A stretch of 64,000 nucleotides of DNA from Mariannaea sp. PMI_226 (lineage: Eukaryota > Ascomycota > Sordariomycetes > Hypocreales > Nectriaceae): contig JANFOG010000021.1 in the NCBI GenBank assembly GCA_024336345.1, positions 1-64,000 of the forward strand, written 5' to 3'. How positions within the stretch are numbered: position 1 is the stretch's first letter; every line of letters begins with the position of its first letter. Shown here in pieces: positions 21,647 through 33,960 of this stretch. A program made the position numbers and the translations under genes. The notes beneath the pieces were generated by a model. That model was not told where the DNA came from. It made no database searches and worked only from the letters and a program-made list of their open reading frames with translations.

Positions 21647-23351
21647 ATGTCGGATCCAGAAAGCCAGCAAGATGTCGAGAAAGAAGACAACAGCAAGGCC
21701 ATCAACGCCATGAGCTGGAGCCTGGGGATGAAGATTTATCATACTGTCATCCCCTGCTTCCTTGCCTTTTTGATGTAGGTCTTGTACCACCAATGAGTGA
21801 GCATACTGCATAGAAACCGTCGCTAATAAGTCATGATCTAACTGCAGCACCTTCTCAGCATCCGTCACAGTCCCTGCCACTGACGCCCTCATGACCGAGT
21901 TCACCGTCAGCCGCACCGTAGCGATCCTCTCCGAAACCATGTACATGCTGGGGCTGGCCTTCGGTCCTATGGTCATGGCTCCCCTCTCTGAGTTCATTGG
22001 ACGCCGCTGGCTGTATATTGCAACCTCGTCGAGCATAATTGCCTTTGCAGGCGGTTCTGGAGCCGCACAGAACTTCGCCACCTATTTGGTCTGCCGCTTT
22101 CTCTGCGGATGCTTGGGATCAGCGGGCGTCGCCATCGGTGCCGGAACAATTCTTGATGTCTGGGGGATCGGCACCAAAGCCGGAGCCATGGCCAGCCTAC
22201 TTTTCATCTGCGGCCCGTTCTTTGGCCCGTCTCTCGGTCCACTGGTCGGGGCATACATTATGCATGAATATCATGGCGACTGGCGATGGACGCAGTGGGT
22301 TGTGGCCCTGATCGGGGCGCCCATCTGGATCCTGATCCTTTTCATGAAGGAGACATCCGACGCGCGGGTCCCGGCTACGAAGAAATACTCGGGTCGTTTC
22401 AGTGCTGTGCAGCTCGCCTTGTCGACGCTCAAAGCCGCCGTGTTCCGCTCCATGGCCATGCTCACCACGGAGGCAATCGCCTTCTCCCTGACTCTATATA
22501 CGGGATACGCATATGCTGTGGTCTTTAGCTATTTTGCAAGCGCCACCTATGTCTTCACCCTCAACTACGGCTTCGACTCCCGATCTATAGGACTCTCCTT
22601 CATCAGCGTGCTCATCGGCTATCTTCTGGCTTGTATCACATACCTGATAATTGAGAAGACTCTATATGCCCGCGCTGCGCGGCAAGCCCCCAACGGTCGT
22701 CCAGCCCCAGAACATCGACTGTACAGCGCCATGGCCGGTAGTGTTTTCTTACCCATTGGGCTGTTCTGGTACGTTCTTGATCTCTTCCTGCCAGAGCCCT
22801 CCATTACAAATCGGTTCCGTGTCGAGCTAACCTTCTTTCTCTTGTGCGTTGCAGGTACGCATGGGCGGCCCAGAGAGGCGGCCACTGGGCAGTAGTGGTT
22901 GCCAGTGGTATCCCATTTGGTCTTGGTGCTTTTGTTCTCTTTGTGAGTCTCTCCCAATTTGAAAAACCACAAGTACACAGATGTCTAACGAGCCGCCCTC
23001 TCTTCGTAGCTTTCTTCTATGATATACCTTGTCGAGGCATACGGGCCCGGTGCAGCTGCGTCTGGTATGGCTCTATCTTCTTTTTTTTCCCTGTGTTGCA
23101 TTTATCGTTCAGGTTCAGAAACTCACTTCATAACAGCAATCGCCGCGAATGGATCCTTTCGATACCTCCTAGGAGCGGTGTTCCCTCTGTTCACAATTCA
23201 GATGTATGAGAAGCTCGGCGTCCACTGGGCCGGGAGCGTCTTTGCCTTTCTGTCGTTAGGGCTCCTCCCTATCCCGTGGATTCTGTTCAAATTCGGCCAT
23301 CGGCTCCGGAAGAACAGTCGATTTATTGGATCGTCGCAAGTAGAGGAGTAG
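21647..23351 (+). CDS. MFS transporter of the polyamine/multidrug (DHA1) type, 468 aa
   Basis: Five exons: 21647-21774, 21848-22768, 22855-22942, 23010-23064 and 23137-23351. All junctions are GT-AG and the lengths sum to 1407 nt in frame. The product has a short charged cytosolic N-terminus, then about eleven or twelve hydrophobic segments. MFS signatures visible are GLAFGPMVMAPLSEFIGRRWLY (motif A region) and the AGAMASLLFICGPFFGPSLGPLVG stretch that characterises drug:H+ antiporters. The C-terminal half carries YLVEAYGPGAAAS...SFRYLLGAVFPLFTIQMYEKLG, typical of fungal cycloheximide/fluconazole-type exporters. It lies head-to-head with the Zn2Cys6 regulator, implying regulated export of a toxic compound. 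Substrate unknown. Confidence 0.93.
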
Positions 23352-24173
23352 GGAAACAGTCGTCTCAGATGTTGACCGATATCCTGACCTTCATGGTTGT
23401 ACAATATTCATTTGTTTGCGCTAATGGCGACGTGTCTGACTACAGAAGCTGGCCCGTGTCTAATATGGGATTGGAAAGTAGAGAGTTATTGGAATTATAT
23501 TACTAATCGGTTAGGGAATGTGAAACGTTTAAAGCTATAGCCGCGTTGTTCAGCTGGAGGAAAATCCGGCCGGCGGGTGTTATTAGCTGGCTGCTCCCGC
23601 CGGCTTCCTTGAATATACATAAGAAGCTTTGCATTGAATGCATTCTCCGCTTGGCTCATTGTGCTAGTAGCCACATCCTGTGGTATTATTAACCTTTGTC
23701 GCGATTTTGGGTATAACCACACTGCAATTTTGGATGCGGCATGATGCGTACCAAAGATGTCACCACTGGCTGCTGGGGGTAATGTGGGTCCCAATATGCT
23801 CCACTTGCCTTCGGACCGTCAAAGAGGAATATTCTCCGTGGGTTGCGAGGCTTAGATCTGCGCCACCCGACGGTTATTGCACGAAAATGGGGCCCCTAGG
23901 TGGGCCCTTGCTTGAGGGTTCTTTTGTCTCTGTGATAAATTCTCTCCGTTACTTTACGATACTGTATCAATACGCAATGTTACATAGTAGTTCGGAAAGG
24001 ACTTAGCACATGGAGCTCCCGCATCCCCCGAAATTGGGCGGAATTTCTAAGGACTAACGTTATCTATCACGTGATGGATTGCGCTGCTTTTTGATACTAC
24101 CTTTAGGCAGTCTTTATAGCCACCGTCAATATTAGATCAACGGCCTCTATACTAGGTCGTCAACGTCGCAATC
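23352..24173. other. Gene-free interval
   Basis: No convincing coding frame on either strand. Confidence 0.55.
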
Positions 24174-25324
24174 ATGGAGATAGAACCTGACTGCATCATT
24201 AGTTCTGAAAGGTTCGACAAGTATGAACTTGAAGAACACTGTCGAACCTCCAAAGAAAAAGTTCAGGACTTCCTGGAACGAGGTTTCATGAGCCAAGGTG
24301 AAGTTCAAAGTAAGGTGTCATCTGAGCCCGTTCTAATCCAGTCCAGTCTTCGTTTACCAGAGTTTCACAGAGGAGCTATCTGAGAGACTCACTAGTTTCA
24401 AACGGTTTGATCAACCTGCCATAATAGAAGACACCAGACAGTCATTCCGTCGACTATGCGACCCAAAGAACGGATGCAGGTTATGGCTAGTCATGGTGAC
24501 TTGCTCTGAATCTGAGGCTGACATGAGACAAAGATCTCTCTGATGCCATGTTCAAGCGCCTGGTTGTGGAGAGGCTCTCTGAGTTTGGAGTCAATGAATC
24601 ACCGAATGCACCCGCGCTGCTTTTTAAAGTCTGCAGCTAGCATGCATTCTATCCATTTCCAGCATCAGACAGCGGCTCAGAACAGACCGGGATCGATGAG
24701 AATGGCTTTGTGCGCGCAGTTTGTCTACTAACGCTGAGTCCTGTCCAACGACATGGCACCCAAGGTCTCGGGACTGTGCATCGCTGTTTTTCAGGGAACT
24801 GGGGCCCACATGGTGGTTGGTATATTGCCATCCACGGTAAAGACGCCAGCGATTTCCGCAGATGGTTGTTCCGGAGCCTTGCTCTTCCTGCCAGCTCTGG
24901 CACCAGCACCAGCTATGACACACAAATAACGGTGCCTCGGTTCATATGGTTCGAATTCGAAAAAGAAGAAACTGATTCTGGGCCTGGACCCGACTATCAG
25001 GTCGTTGTTACAGAGGACGAGAGCGAGATATCGGTCGACATTGTAGACGTCCTTTCAGAGTGTCCCCCCGAATCTGATACGCTAACCGCAAATCCGTTTT
25101 GCGAGAGCTACCGTATCGTCCTACCATCGCTGCCAACACGGACTGGCGACTTATCTATGCTTTTTATCTCTAGGATAGAACTTGTGGCTTTGTTAAAACT
25201 GGTCCACCAAGTACAAGGGGAAAACTCAGTTGATTTAGCAGCGGCGATCAGAGGGCTAGGTAATGAAGAGAAAATCAGCTGGAAGAAGTTCGGTTCTACA
25301 ATGTCTGAACAATCCGTAAGTTGA
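24174..25324 (+). CDS. Hypothetical multi-exon protein, gene model incomplete or broken
   Basis: Exon 1 (24174-24314, MEIEPDCIISSERFDKYELE...) can be joined by a 46-nt intron to exon 2 (24361-24495, FTEELSERLTSFKRFDQPAI...). A third coding block follows at about 24533-24640 (DLSDAMFKRLVVERLSEFGV...). The last block, from about 24663 to 25324, contains HRCFSGNWGPHGGWYIAIHG and an acidic region. The joins between blocks 2-3 and 3-4 lack strong splice signals in the right phase, so one or two indels may be present. No domain recognised. The acidic, soluble composition and absence of a signal peptide suggest an intracellular protein. Confidence 0.45.
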
Positions 25325-26051
25325 TTCGGACTGAGCTATAAAAAACTTATTTATCAGCTAATATGTATTATAGGCATATATTGTAAATAGTCTTTCGAAG
25401 ATCTTTAGCCCTTTCTTAACTGCCAAGAGATAACTAGGGCTCGTAATTTTATAGTAATCTTTCCTACCAACATAGGTCTTATGATACGGAAGAACAATAT
25501 GTAAAACGGTCACAATAAGATGCTTAGAACAGCCATACCATAAATCTAGAAAAGGAAGGATATTAGCCAAGCGAATTAAATAGAAATGAAAAAGACTATT
25601 TAATCAAATAGAAATATAAATCGTAAGTTATATAAAAAGTCAAAAAGTCAGGATAAAAACAAGATATATTCTATAGTATGAAGACTTCTTATCCGCCATG
25701 TTTCTCGGTTGTTTTATAAGGCCTATAACCACATATGCGAGCTAATTAAATTGTGACCAGCACAGTGAAAAGCGTATTAGGTAATGTAAGCGGCAGATGC
25801 CAAAGAAGTGAATTTTGTCCCCAACACAGTTCCATCGTCTTCTCTTATAAATCTGTTATGATCTGGTTTATTGTTGAGCAATTGACCAGGCCGCTGGACT
25901 TGATAATGGCAACAATCACAGGAAAGAGAAAGTAGAGTCACTTGATTTGTCGCACAATAATTAAAAATAGCTCATTAAACTCCACTTTCTCGGAGAAGAC
26001 TGTGGGTCTAGGAAGTTTGGAGTTGTTCCTTTCCAGTAAAGTGATGGACAG
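25325..26051. other. Gene-free AT-rich interval
   Basis: A 70-codon minus-strand frame (25358-25570) is open but matches nothing I recognise and lies in AT-rich sequence. Confidence 0.5.
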
Positions 26052-26771
26052 TCACAGAACTTGCATATCGTCAATTTTCACAAACTCCCATAGTGTGCCC
26101 CCATCACTTTGTGCATAAACCCCCCTACCATCAGATCGAGCCGAAACTTGCCATAACGTCCACCAGTATAGAGCCTGGATCCAATAATAACCACTCGGAC
26201 GTCTGCTGAGAGTAAAGTGTTCCCATCCCTTGTGATGAGGGGCCTTGGCATAGAAATCCCACCGGATGTCATGTCCTAGAAAGCCTCCCCCATCAACGTT
26301 CTGGAACCCTTTAAACCCGTCCTTTTCGGTACAGAGCCACTGCCAGCTGCTAGGTATAGGCTTTTCGGAGTCTCTTGAATGTATTTCCTCGAGGTGTAGA
26401 TTGCCATCTTGGGACGCCAAAGCACGGTTTTTGGATTTGTCGACAATTAGGAATATATCGCCATTTCGAGGATCGGACATTCGAGTTACTCTGAGAGACC
26501 CAAATGTCTCGATGTCGCCAGACCATGGACCGTGGCATGAGGCATAAAGCTCATTTTTCATCAGCCATTGGTCAATATGACGCTCTGGATCTTCTGTACT
26601 TGCACTGGGCGTAACTATCGTGTTGTCAGACGAGAATCTTGTTGCGTCTGACTCGGTGGCGCATACGTTCGTAGAAGCCATATCTAAGGTCACGAGAGGT
26701 AGAATTACGTTGTGGTTTTGTTGTTGCTCTCTGTTGACACATTTTGTTTCCCCGCATCGCATGCATCGCAT
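26052..26771 (-). CDS. Beta-trefoil/fascin-like hypothetical fungal protein
   Basis: A single open frame of 239 codons. The C-terminal ~120 residues carry the pattern FKGFQNVDGGGFLGHD, then a W-x(2-3)-F strand, WEHFTLSRRPSGYYWI and a terminal GGTLWEFVKI. This repeated Gly-x-x-Leu-Gly and terminal LWEF motif is shared by small fungal proteins predicted to adopt a beta-trefoil (fascin-like) fold. The N-terminal 30 residues look non-homologous, so the Met at 26681 (MASTNVCATES) is an equally good start. No signal peptide or transmembrane segment. Function unknown; a carbohydrate- or protein-binding role would be a guess from the fold. Confidence 0.65.
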   Translation of the reverse strand: MRCMRCGETKCVNREQQQNHNVILPLVTLDMASTNVCATESDATRFSSDNTIVTPSASTEDPERHIDQWLMKNELYASCHGPWSGDIETFGSLRVTRMSDPRNGDIFLIVDKSKNRALASQDGNLHLEEIHSRDSEKPIPSSWQWLCTEKDGFKGFQNVDGGGFLGHDIRWDFYAKAPHHKGWEHFTLSRRPSGYYWIQALYWWTLWQVSARSDGRGVYAQSDGGTLWEFVKIDDMQVL

Positions 26772-27590
26772 CGCTATCTCACGTGCATTGTATGACTAAG
26801 CCTCTCAATATGTACACATAGTTAAGAGTCCTTTCAGGATTAGAATGACGACACTATGTGGGCGATCTAAAAATTTAGATGTGGACTGCAATAGAGGAAA
26901 CCAGAAATCCGCAAGACGCAAAAGCGCTATAAAATTGTAATAAATCCTAGAAGTAAGATGCGATAGTTATGGTCACAGTTCGGCTAGACTTTGTATAGAT
27001 CTCTAGCGAGAGACAATCCAATCTGCTCCGCCACACCTGATTTCATGGCGTAGGCTATGTCTATATTAACTAGACTTCCATTGAAGATACCGAGCTCTCT
27101 TACTTGAAGACACCCCTTCGCATTGAAGGTAATAAAACCAGCTTTTCTACTGTAGAATGCTCTGCATTTGTAAAATTACCTGTTCAGCCGTGCTAATAGC
27201 ATCCAAAGTGGAGAGTAATATCGCGATATAAACCTTGTAGCATTTTGCCAGGGGTGCCAACTTTTTCGTGGTTTGTGATTGAAGGATGCGTGGGGGAGTC
27301 AGACTGTTAGGAGGAACATGTTTGTCTGGGCCATAGGATAGCAGATGCTATTTTTTAAGTATGTACGTTTGGCGGGCATACAACAGGCATCTGAGCCTTA
27401 AGGCACCCGCCACGCCTGCAAATATCTTAATCGCGCTGAGTGTCCTTCGCCACCGCCCCGTCAACCCAAAGTCAACAAATCGAACCCTAATCAACATCGA
27501 TCTCTTGATGATCCTAAAATATGCAACCCCGTGGCAATCTAATGGGATCTGAGAGAAATTCCACATAGAAACCCAGACAACCTATCTTCG
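26772..27590. other. Gene-free interval
   Basis: No gene recognised; short AT-rich frames only. Confidence 0.55.
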
Positions 27591-27870
27591 CCAAACTCAC
27601 TCTACCACTGGGCCAGGGGAAAAGGCAAACCTGGCCCAACTCGTCCAGGACTCGCAGCTCGCTACTTTCGACCGGAGCGGCAAAGATGTATATGATGAGA
27701 ACTATTGTAAAACCCTCAAGATAGACTCAACTGCGTTTTGGCACTATATTTGATCCATATTCACTAGGGATCATTTGACACTTTGGCCCGAGTGATGATG
27801 CTTAATACGACCGACTCTGTTACCAATCATGCCGTGCAAGCCGAGCTGTATAAAATGAACGTGAGCCCGA
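27591..27870 (+). pseudogene. Fragment resembling a fungal Fe(II)/2OG dioxygenase-type gene
   Basis: A frame beginning near 27600 reads NLAQLVQDSQLATFDRSGKD and DENYCKTLKIDST, then hits stops. After a one-base shift it continues as IDTLARVMMLNTTDSVTNHA plus VQAELYKMN. This is the pattern preceding the metal-binding HxD strand in fungal prolyl-4-hydroxylase-like oxygenases. The catalytic region itself is absent, because the sequence loses coding character immediately after YKMN. I recognise the family by its characteristic segment only, so the assignment is moderate. Confidence 0.5.
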
Positions 27871-28379
27871 AGTCTGAATCACTTTGGGTACATATATGGC
27901 TCATTTGACAAAACTTATAATCGCAAGGTATACTCCAGTCCTTTTGGGATCCAAGGCATTAATTCATATTTAGATTTGCTAGATTTATAGATTGTAGGAA
28001 ACTTTTGCTTATAACAATCTGCCGTCTGGTAAAATCCGCATTGTCTAACAGTTTTGCCATTCGTTAGGGTTCTATCAGCCTAGATCCTGTGGGCTTTCTG
28101 GCCGCAGCTTAGTCTGCTATTAGTCATAACGTGGAGGATGACTGACTTCTAAGGGTGATGACTTATTTCAACCAACCAGAAGCAAACTACTACATAATAT
28201 TGTTTGTGCTTGGCTTCGACGGAAACTTCGCGCTAGAGACCAAAATCCACTAAGCTATGCCGATTTGGCTGCAGCCTGTCATTTTACAGTAGACGATGGA
28301 TCATTCATGCTACAATATATACCTTGACAAGCCCCGCCCCCAGGAACTCTATCCTAGGCCCCAAACCGATGTTGCCACC
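27871..28379. other. Gene-free interval upstream of the rhodopsin-like gene
   Basis: No coding feature beyond a possible in-frame upstream start at 28296 for the next gene. Confidence 0.5.
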
Positions 28380-29764
28380 ATGACCCCAATATCTTTCACA
28401 GTCGAGATATTCACTTTCGTTGGGATCGGTCTTTGGTTTGTTGGCTTCCGAGTCTTTTGTCGGACGAGACGAAAGGGTATCCAGGGTCTTAAAGCTGATG
28501 ACTATCTGATGCTTTGTGCGACGATTCCAGCCATTGCCTATACAGTCCTGGCGTATCGGGCCATCGTGGCCTATAGGGGGCTTGCCAATAATGGCATGTC
28601 TGACGAGGAGCGTTCCTCTTTGTCGCCTGACAGCGAGGAGTATAAGATAAGGTGGGGACAAGCAAATTCCTGAATCTAGGTTCCGCCCGAATGATCAAGA
28701 TTGATCAATATCTGCAGAGTGGTTGGCTCGAAGGTCCAATTCACCGCGTGGTTTATGTGGTTGACGGCGATGTGGACCATCAAGGCCTCGATGTGCGCTT
28801 TCTACCGCCGGCTAACGGTACGAGTCACAGTTTCTGAATCGATTGAACGACCCAACTAACCAGGTGCGCAAGGTCGGTGTATATTACAACCTAAGAATAT
28901 GGTTCGGGTTTACCCTGATAGCTACGACCTATATTGGGTCCGTGTGTTGTGTTCTCTTCAGTTGTTGGCCTTTGCATCTGCAATGGCAAATCAACCCGAA
29001 CCCCGGAAGTAAGTCCTTGGGTGCCTAATGTGACGGCTCTGACCACATGAGTGAGAGAAAGTTGCTGAATCTCAATCCTGACGAAGACACCTGCCAACCT
29101 GCTGACAGTCGGGTTAATTATTACGTCTGCGTATCACTTGATGTCATTACAGAATTGTATTTACTCGCTATCATCATTCCCCTGCTTTGGGAGACGCACC
29201 TGCCGAAATCGAAGAAGATCAGTCTTAGCCTCATGTTCTCCGGCGGGGTGGTTGTAGTGACCGCCTCGATTCTTACCGCAGTGGACTGTTTCACGGTACT
29301 TCCTGATAATGACGCCGAAAAGTTTATAGCTGATCCCTTGCTAATGCCCTGAACTGCAGGCCGAGACCCATGGCGGCAGTCCCTCTACACAAGGAATCTC
29401 CTGGAGTGGCCGAGAGATCTTTGTCGCCCTCGTCACAACGAATATACCGATGACTTGGAGGTATGTGCGAGACAAATTGCGTCCCTACATTATATCAGTC
29501 GTTTCAGGCGCGTCTGAGTACCAAGAAAATATCGATACATTTGAGGGAAGTGCGAGAGTAAGAGGGGAGAGAGAAAATGGCCGGGTGGTTCAACCAGTGA
29601 ACCCGACGATGGCGATCGAGGGTCAATTGGCAAAAAGGAAGATGCCAGACCAAGAAAATTCGACCCTGGATGAAATGGTGCGAGCAACTTCGTCGCATAT
29701 GGCTGGGATAACGAAGGAGGAAGAATCGCGCAACTCTGCGGCAGAGTCACACCCACAAGCATGA
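28380..29764 (+). CDS. SAT4-family rhodopsin-like integral membrane protein, 376 aa
   Basis: Five exons: 28380-28651, 28718-28817, 28864-29008, 29087-29295 and 29360-29764. All introns are 46-78 nt GT-AG, and 1131 nt join in frame. Splicing builds the family signatures: RRKGIQGLKADDYLML after TM1, then SKVQFTAWFMWLTAMWTIKASM leading into CAFYRRLT, then YYNLRIWFGF, the PNPGNTCQPADSRVNYYVCV loop with its conserved Cys, ELYLLAIIIPLLW, and GREIFVALVTTNIPMTWRYV. About seven hydrophobic segments are followed by a ~100-residue polar cytosolic tail. These fungal membrane proteins (PTH11-like in some pathogens) are thought to be receptors; ligand unknown. An in-frame ATG at 28296 would add 28 residues. 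Confidence 0.9.
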
Positions 29765-31095
29765 ACGACATCGAATTATTTAGTAATTCCACGAATTCCT
29801 TCTATATACTAACACCAGTGGGTTCATACTGAAGACACCTGGAAATTCATAGCATTGAACACTTATAATCAATAATTATGATTTGGCTAAGAGAGAAAGC
29901 GAGGTGTGAGCTTTCATCCCGAGATCGTCACTCGTGCTGGTTCAACGACGATTTACAAAGCCGCCATTCCTCACGTTTGTCATAATGGAGTTAGGCGTTG
30001 CACAACTCCCAGACATACGATCTGTAGCATGGAGCTTGTAGAGGATTTTGAGTAGGCCGAGGACTGCTGCGCCATGACTTGACCCTTGCTAGTAGAGTCA
30101 GTGCAGCTTGCTTAATTCCTTCAGAGGGTCATCTTCTTCTACATGCAGTGCTGACAACCAATCGGATCACTGGCCGTCATTTTTTAATTAACCAACATAA
30201 ATTGAATTTGTTACTCTAGGCTGCACGTTGACTGTGTATATGTGGAACTCCTTCCTGAGTAAGCCACTAAACCTTTCTGCAATTATATTAGAAGATCAAA
30301 ATAGGGAAGCGGGAAAAAAACATAAGTTAAGTCCAACACGAGCTCCTGAATGTTCATGGAAACAGATGACATTGTATGTGATCCTAAGACAAGATTGTCG
30401 GAAACATAATATATAAACTCATACTCATACTCACCTCACGAATATAACCTTTTATTTTCTGGTAAGACTTCCTTCATTCTTTCTTAGATTATAAGACCCC
30501 ACCAGCAGAGGCTGACCCAGAGATAACCCCAAGAAGTTTGATTATTGGTTCTGGAGCGTGCTCGGATTGAGGCGCCTTTCATTATATTCTGTTGATTTAA
30601 ATCATAATGCCAAGTACCAGTAAACGATATACATACGCCTTGAATTTGCAGTTCAATTTGTAGGAAAATAGCGCCGTAGTCCAAACTGCGCTCAGTGTTT
30701 CCAACTTGTAATCCTGAAACGTCGAGCCAGCATGTTGTTCTCAGCATGCACCAACGATACTTCCATAGAGCGTTCCGTCCAGGTTGCCACGATGGATTCG
30801 ATTTCACCATGTGATTTGAGATGTTTGTATTTTCTCATCTCCATTCAGCGGTTTTCATCCACCTATCTTTATGGCGGATGGCGTTGCTCCGTCGCGAACC
30901 AGCCGTCGTTGATGCACGCAAGCTTCAGCTCGCGAAGCAAGTATGTGGCTTGGATCACCCCTCTCCAAATGACGGCATTAAGTTCCAAGCTGGACCAGGT
31001 TGCATAAATGCCATATCTTGCTTTACGGCTGACACTAGTCGTTCTCGTCGGACTACACGAATTGAGAAATTGAAACACACCCACCCCCCTGATCC
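29765..31095. other. Gene-free interval
   Basis: Short open frames on both strands without recognisable domains. The right end adjoins the NRPS remnant. Confidence 0.5.
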
Positions 31096-33960
31096 AACCA
31101 TTCTCACTTTTGGATGAAAGTCTGGACAGGGAAACCGTAGCTGAGGGTTGCAATATTGATCCCTCCGATATTGAAGACGCTTTCCCCTGTACTCCGCTAC
31201 AAGAGGCAGTAATGACAGGTAGTGCACGCCGAGCTGGAGATTTGATTTCTCAAAACCTAACTCAACTGGCCCGGGATGTCTACGTCAGCCACCTGAGACA
31301 CGCTTAGGAAACAGTATTTGCTACTACGCCAATTCTTCGCACCCGAATTATAGAATATTCTGGGCAAGGTTTTCTACATGTGGTAATTAAAACTCCAGTA
31401 ATGTGGTCCGTTTTGGGTAGCCTAGATGATGTAGTTCCCTTGTCACTCAGCTTTGGTCAGGCACTTCTCCGTCTTGATCTTGTTGACCCGCCTCAAGGGG
31501 ACAAGAGAGGCCCCAGTTGGCTTACAACCATTCACCATGCAATTCATGACGGATGGTCTGCCTCCCTCATTCTCGAGCGGGTGGAGGCAACCTACAAAGG
31601 GGGAAGAGTGTATCAAGAAGCTGGTCCCCTACAATTACTTCATTGACTCTCTCAAACCAAGAAACACGGAGGACGGACGGAATTTTCAAGCGGCTGTTCC
31701 GTACCGAGTGGCCGATTGACACAACACCATCGACCACACTGAAGGCCGTGTGGTCAATGCTGATAGCTCAGTATACTGCTTCCAATGGTGTTATATTCGG
31801 GCTGACCATTATGGGAATGCCAGCTCCATTCACTGGGATCAACCTAATCGCTGGCCCCATCATACCGACTGTTCCGTTGCGTGCCAAAGTTGAGTGGACA
31901 GATACACCGAGAGCGCCGCTTCAAGCCACCCAGACCCAGGCCACTCAAATGATACTTTATGAGCACTACGGTCTTCGCTCACTATCCAGTCTCAGTCCAG
32001 AAGCCAAGTGGGCATGCCAATTTCAGTTAACTTTGGCAATACAGTCGCCCGAATCTCCCCAAGAGCATGACCAGCTCTTCAGGCTAGGTCGCAGTGACTC
32101 CGATATCCAGAGGTTCAACGAATACGCACTGATCGTGGAGTGCACTCTGGATGACAGGCTGCCGGGAGTTGGAGTCAATTTCAGGTTTGATAGACATTTT
32201 ATCGACGATGTGCAGGTAGAACGCATTCTTGCGCAGTTTGAGCACTTGCTGCGTGAGTTTAGCTGGCCGAACTTGGATGGGGTGGCTCTCAAAGGATCTG
32301 GCCACGCTGAACCAGCAGGATCGTCAGCAGATCTGAGAATGGAATGCCACAGCACCCGAGAGGGATAAGCAGACTGAGAGAGAGATAATTTCGGAGCGTA
32401 TTAAAGAGCAGCCAAGTGCCATTGCAGTGCATTCTGGGGATGGTAGTTTGGTATATGGCAATCTGCACAACATGGCACAGCAACTTGCTTATAGCCTCGT
32501 TGTTCAGCATGGTGTGCGATCTGAGACATTGGTCCCCGTCTGCTTCGATAAATCCTTATGGACACCTGTTGCCATCTTAGCCATTATTCTCGCTGCTGGT
32601 GTCGTCGTTGCGATGGATCCAGCCAGCCGGTTGAGCGGTTGCAATCGATTACGAATCAGGTACAGGCTCGCGTTATTCTAGTATCGGCAACCACACACAC
32701 AAATCGTCAAAGAACTTGCGACCACTATCCTCATTGATGATGAAGAATCAATTCAGAATATTCCTGGAATCTCTCCCAGTTTCACGCCTCCGATCATCTC
32801 GGGGGAAAACGCAATCTACATCCGGCACCACTGGTACGCCCAAGGGGGTCATCCGGACGCATCAGAACAGTTCTAGCACGGTGTATCATCAAGCGAAGGG
32901 CTTGGGTATAGGAAAAATGATATTGTACAGATTTGATATTACTTAGGAGATTTTCGTTCTTGCCCTGTGTTCTGGAGGTTACATCTGTATCGCTTCAGAC
33001 GACGACCTCCGCAACGACCTCACGACATCGATACAGAGGCTAAATTTTAATCATCTTGTCACTACACCCTCCCTTATTAGAACCACCGAGCCTACAACGG
33101 TCCTTATCCTGAAGTTAATCGGCGTCGGTGGCGTATCCCTAGCTATCGATGACCTTACTAGGTGGGAAAACCGGCCTGGTGTGACCGTTCTCAATCTCAA
33201 CGGGCCGAGTGAACCCACCGTGATCAGCAAGGTCGCGGTTTATGGAGAAGGCTTTAAAACGCAACTAAGTCTTGGCCGCTACTACGGACTCAACGCTTGG
33301 GTAGTGAACTACAGCGGTAGAGCGGATGACCCTCGTGCCGGTAGGGGCCATTGGAGAGTTGGTCCCTGAGGGTCCCCTCGTTAGAAGAGGCCACCTGAAT
33401 AATCCAAGTTGCATCGAGGCCTTTTTCATTTATGATCCATTTTGGCTACTGCAAGACGATTTTGAATCGACGCCTGGACGGCACGGACGGCGCTATAAGA
33501 CCGGTGATTTGATGAAATATGACGATCGAAGAATGTTGACTATCGTCGGCCGCGAAGGTAAGCTAGTAAAATTCGCGGCCAGCGAGTCGAGCTAGAAGAA
33601 GTCGAGTCCCATGCCCGGAAGTTTCTGGGGTCGTACTTCATTGTGGCTGCCGATGTTGTCGAGATGGACAAAGCAGAGTATCAGTCGCAGGTATTAGCAC
33701 TCTTTCTCCCGAGCGAAGACTCGGATTTCCAGCAAACATCCATCCCCCTCAACTCTCAGTAGCGGCCTCACAGACCACCTATCTCAAAATACTTCCTGTT
33801 TATATGGTTCCCTCCATCTTCACATTCGATAGCATCCCCTTGTCTCGGTCAGGAAAAATCGATCGCAGTCGTCTTGCGGAGACGCTCAAGAAGGCAGAGG
33901 CTTTCGCCAAGAAGTTTGACAGGATCATGTCAGCCATGAGACAGCTCTGCCCTCGTTCGC
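31096..33960 (+). pseudogene. NRPS module remnant: condensation then adenylation domain, multiply broken
   Basis: The sequence opens at PFSLLDESLDRETVAEGCNI and runs into DIEDAFPCTPLQEAVM, the usual start of a fungal C domain. TIHHAIHDGWSASLILE (about 31530-31580) is the HHxxxDG active-site motif, and a C-terminal lobe lies at about 31690-32330. The A domain follows: SAIAVHSGDGSLVYG (about 32415), core A3 STSGTTGTPKG (about 32815-32850), a distorted NLNGPSEPT A5 (about 33195-33230), YKTGD A7 (33495-33510) and the IPLSRSGKIDRSRL A10 (about 33835-33870). Homology changes frame at least five times and several stops interrupt it. No carrier-protein serine motif is visible after A10. The module cannot make product. 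Immediate right neighbour is another broken gene. Confidence 0.9.
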
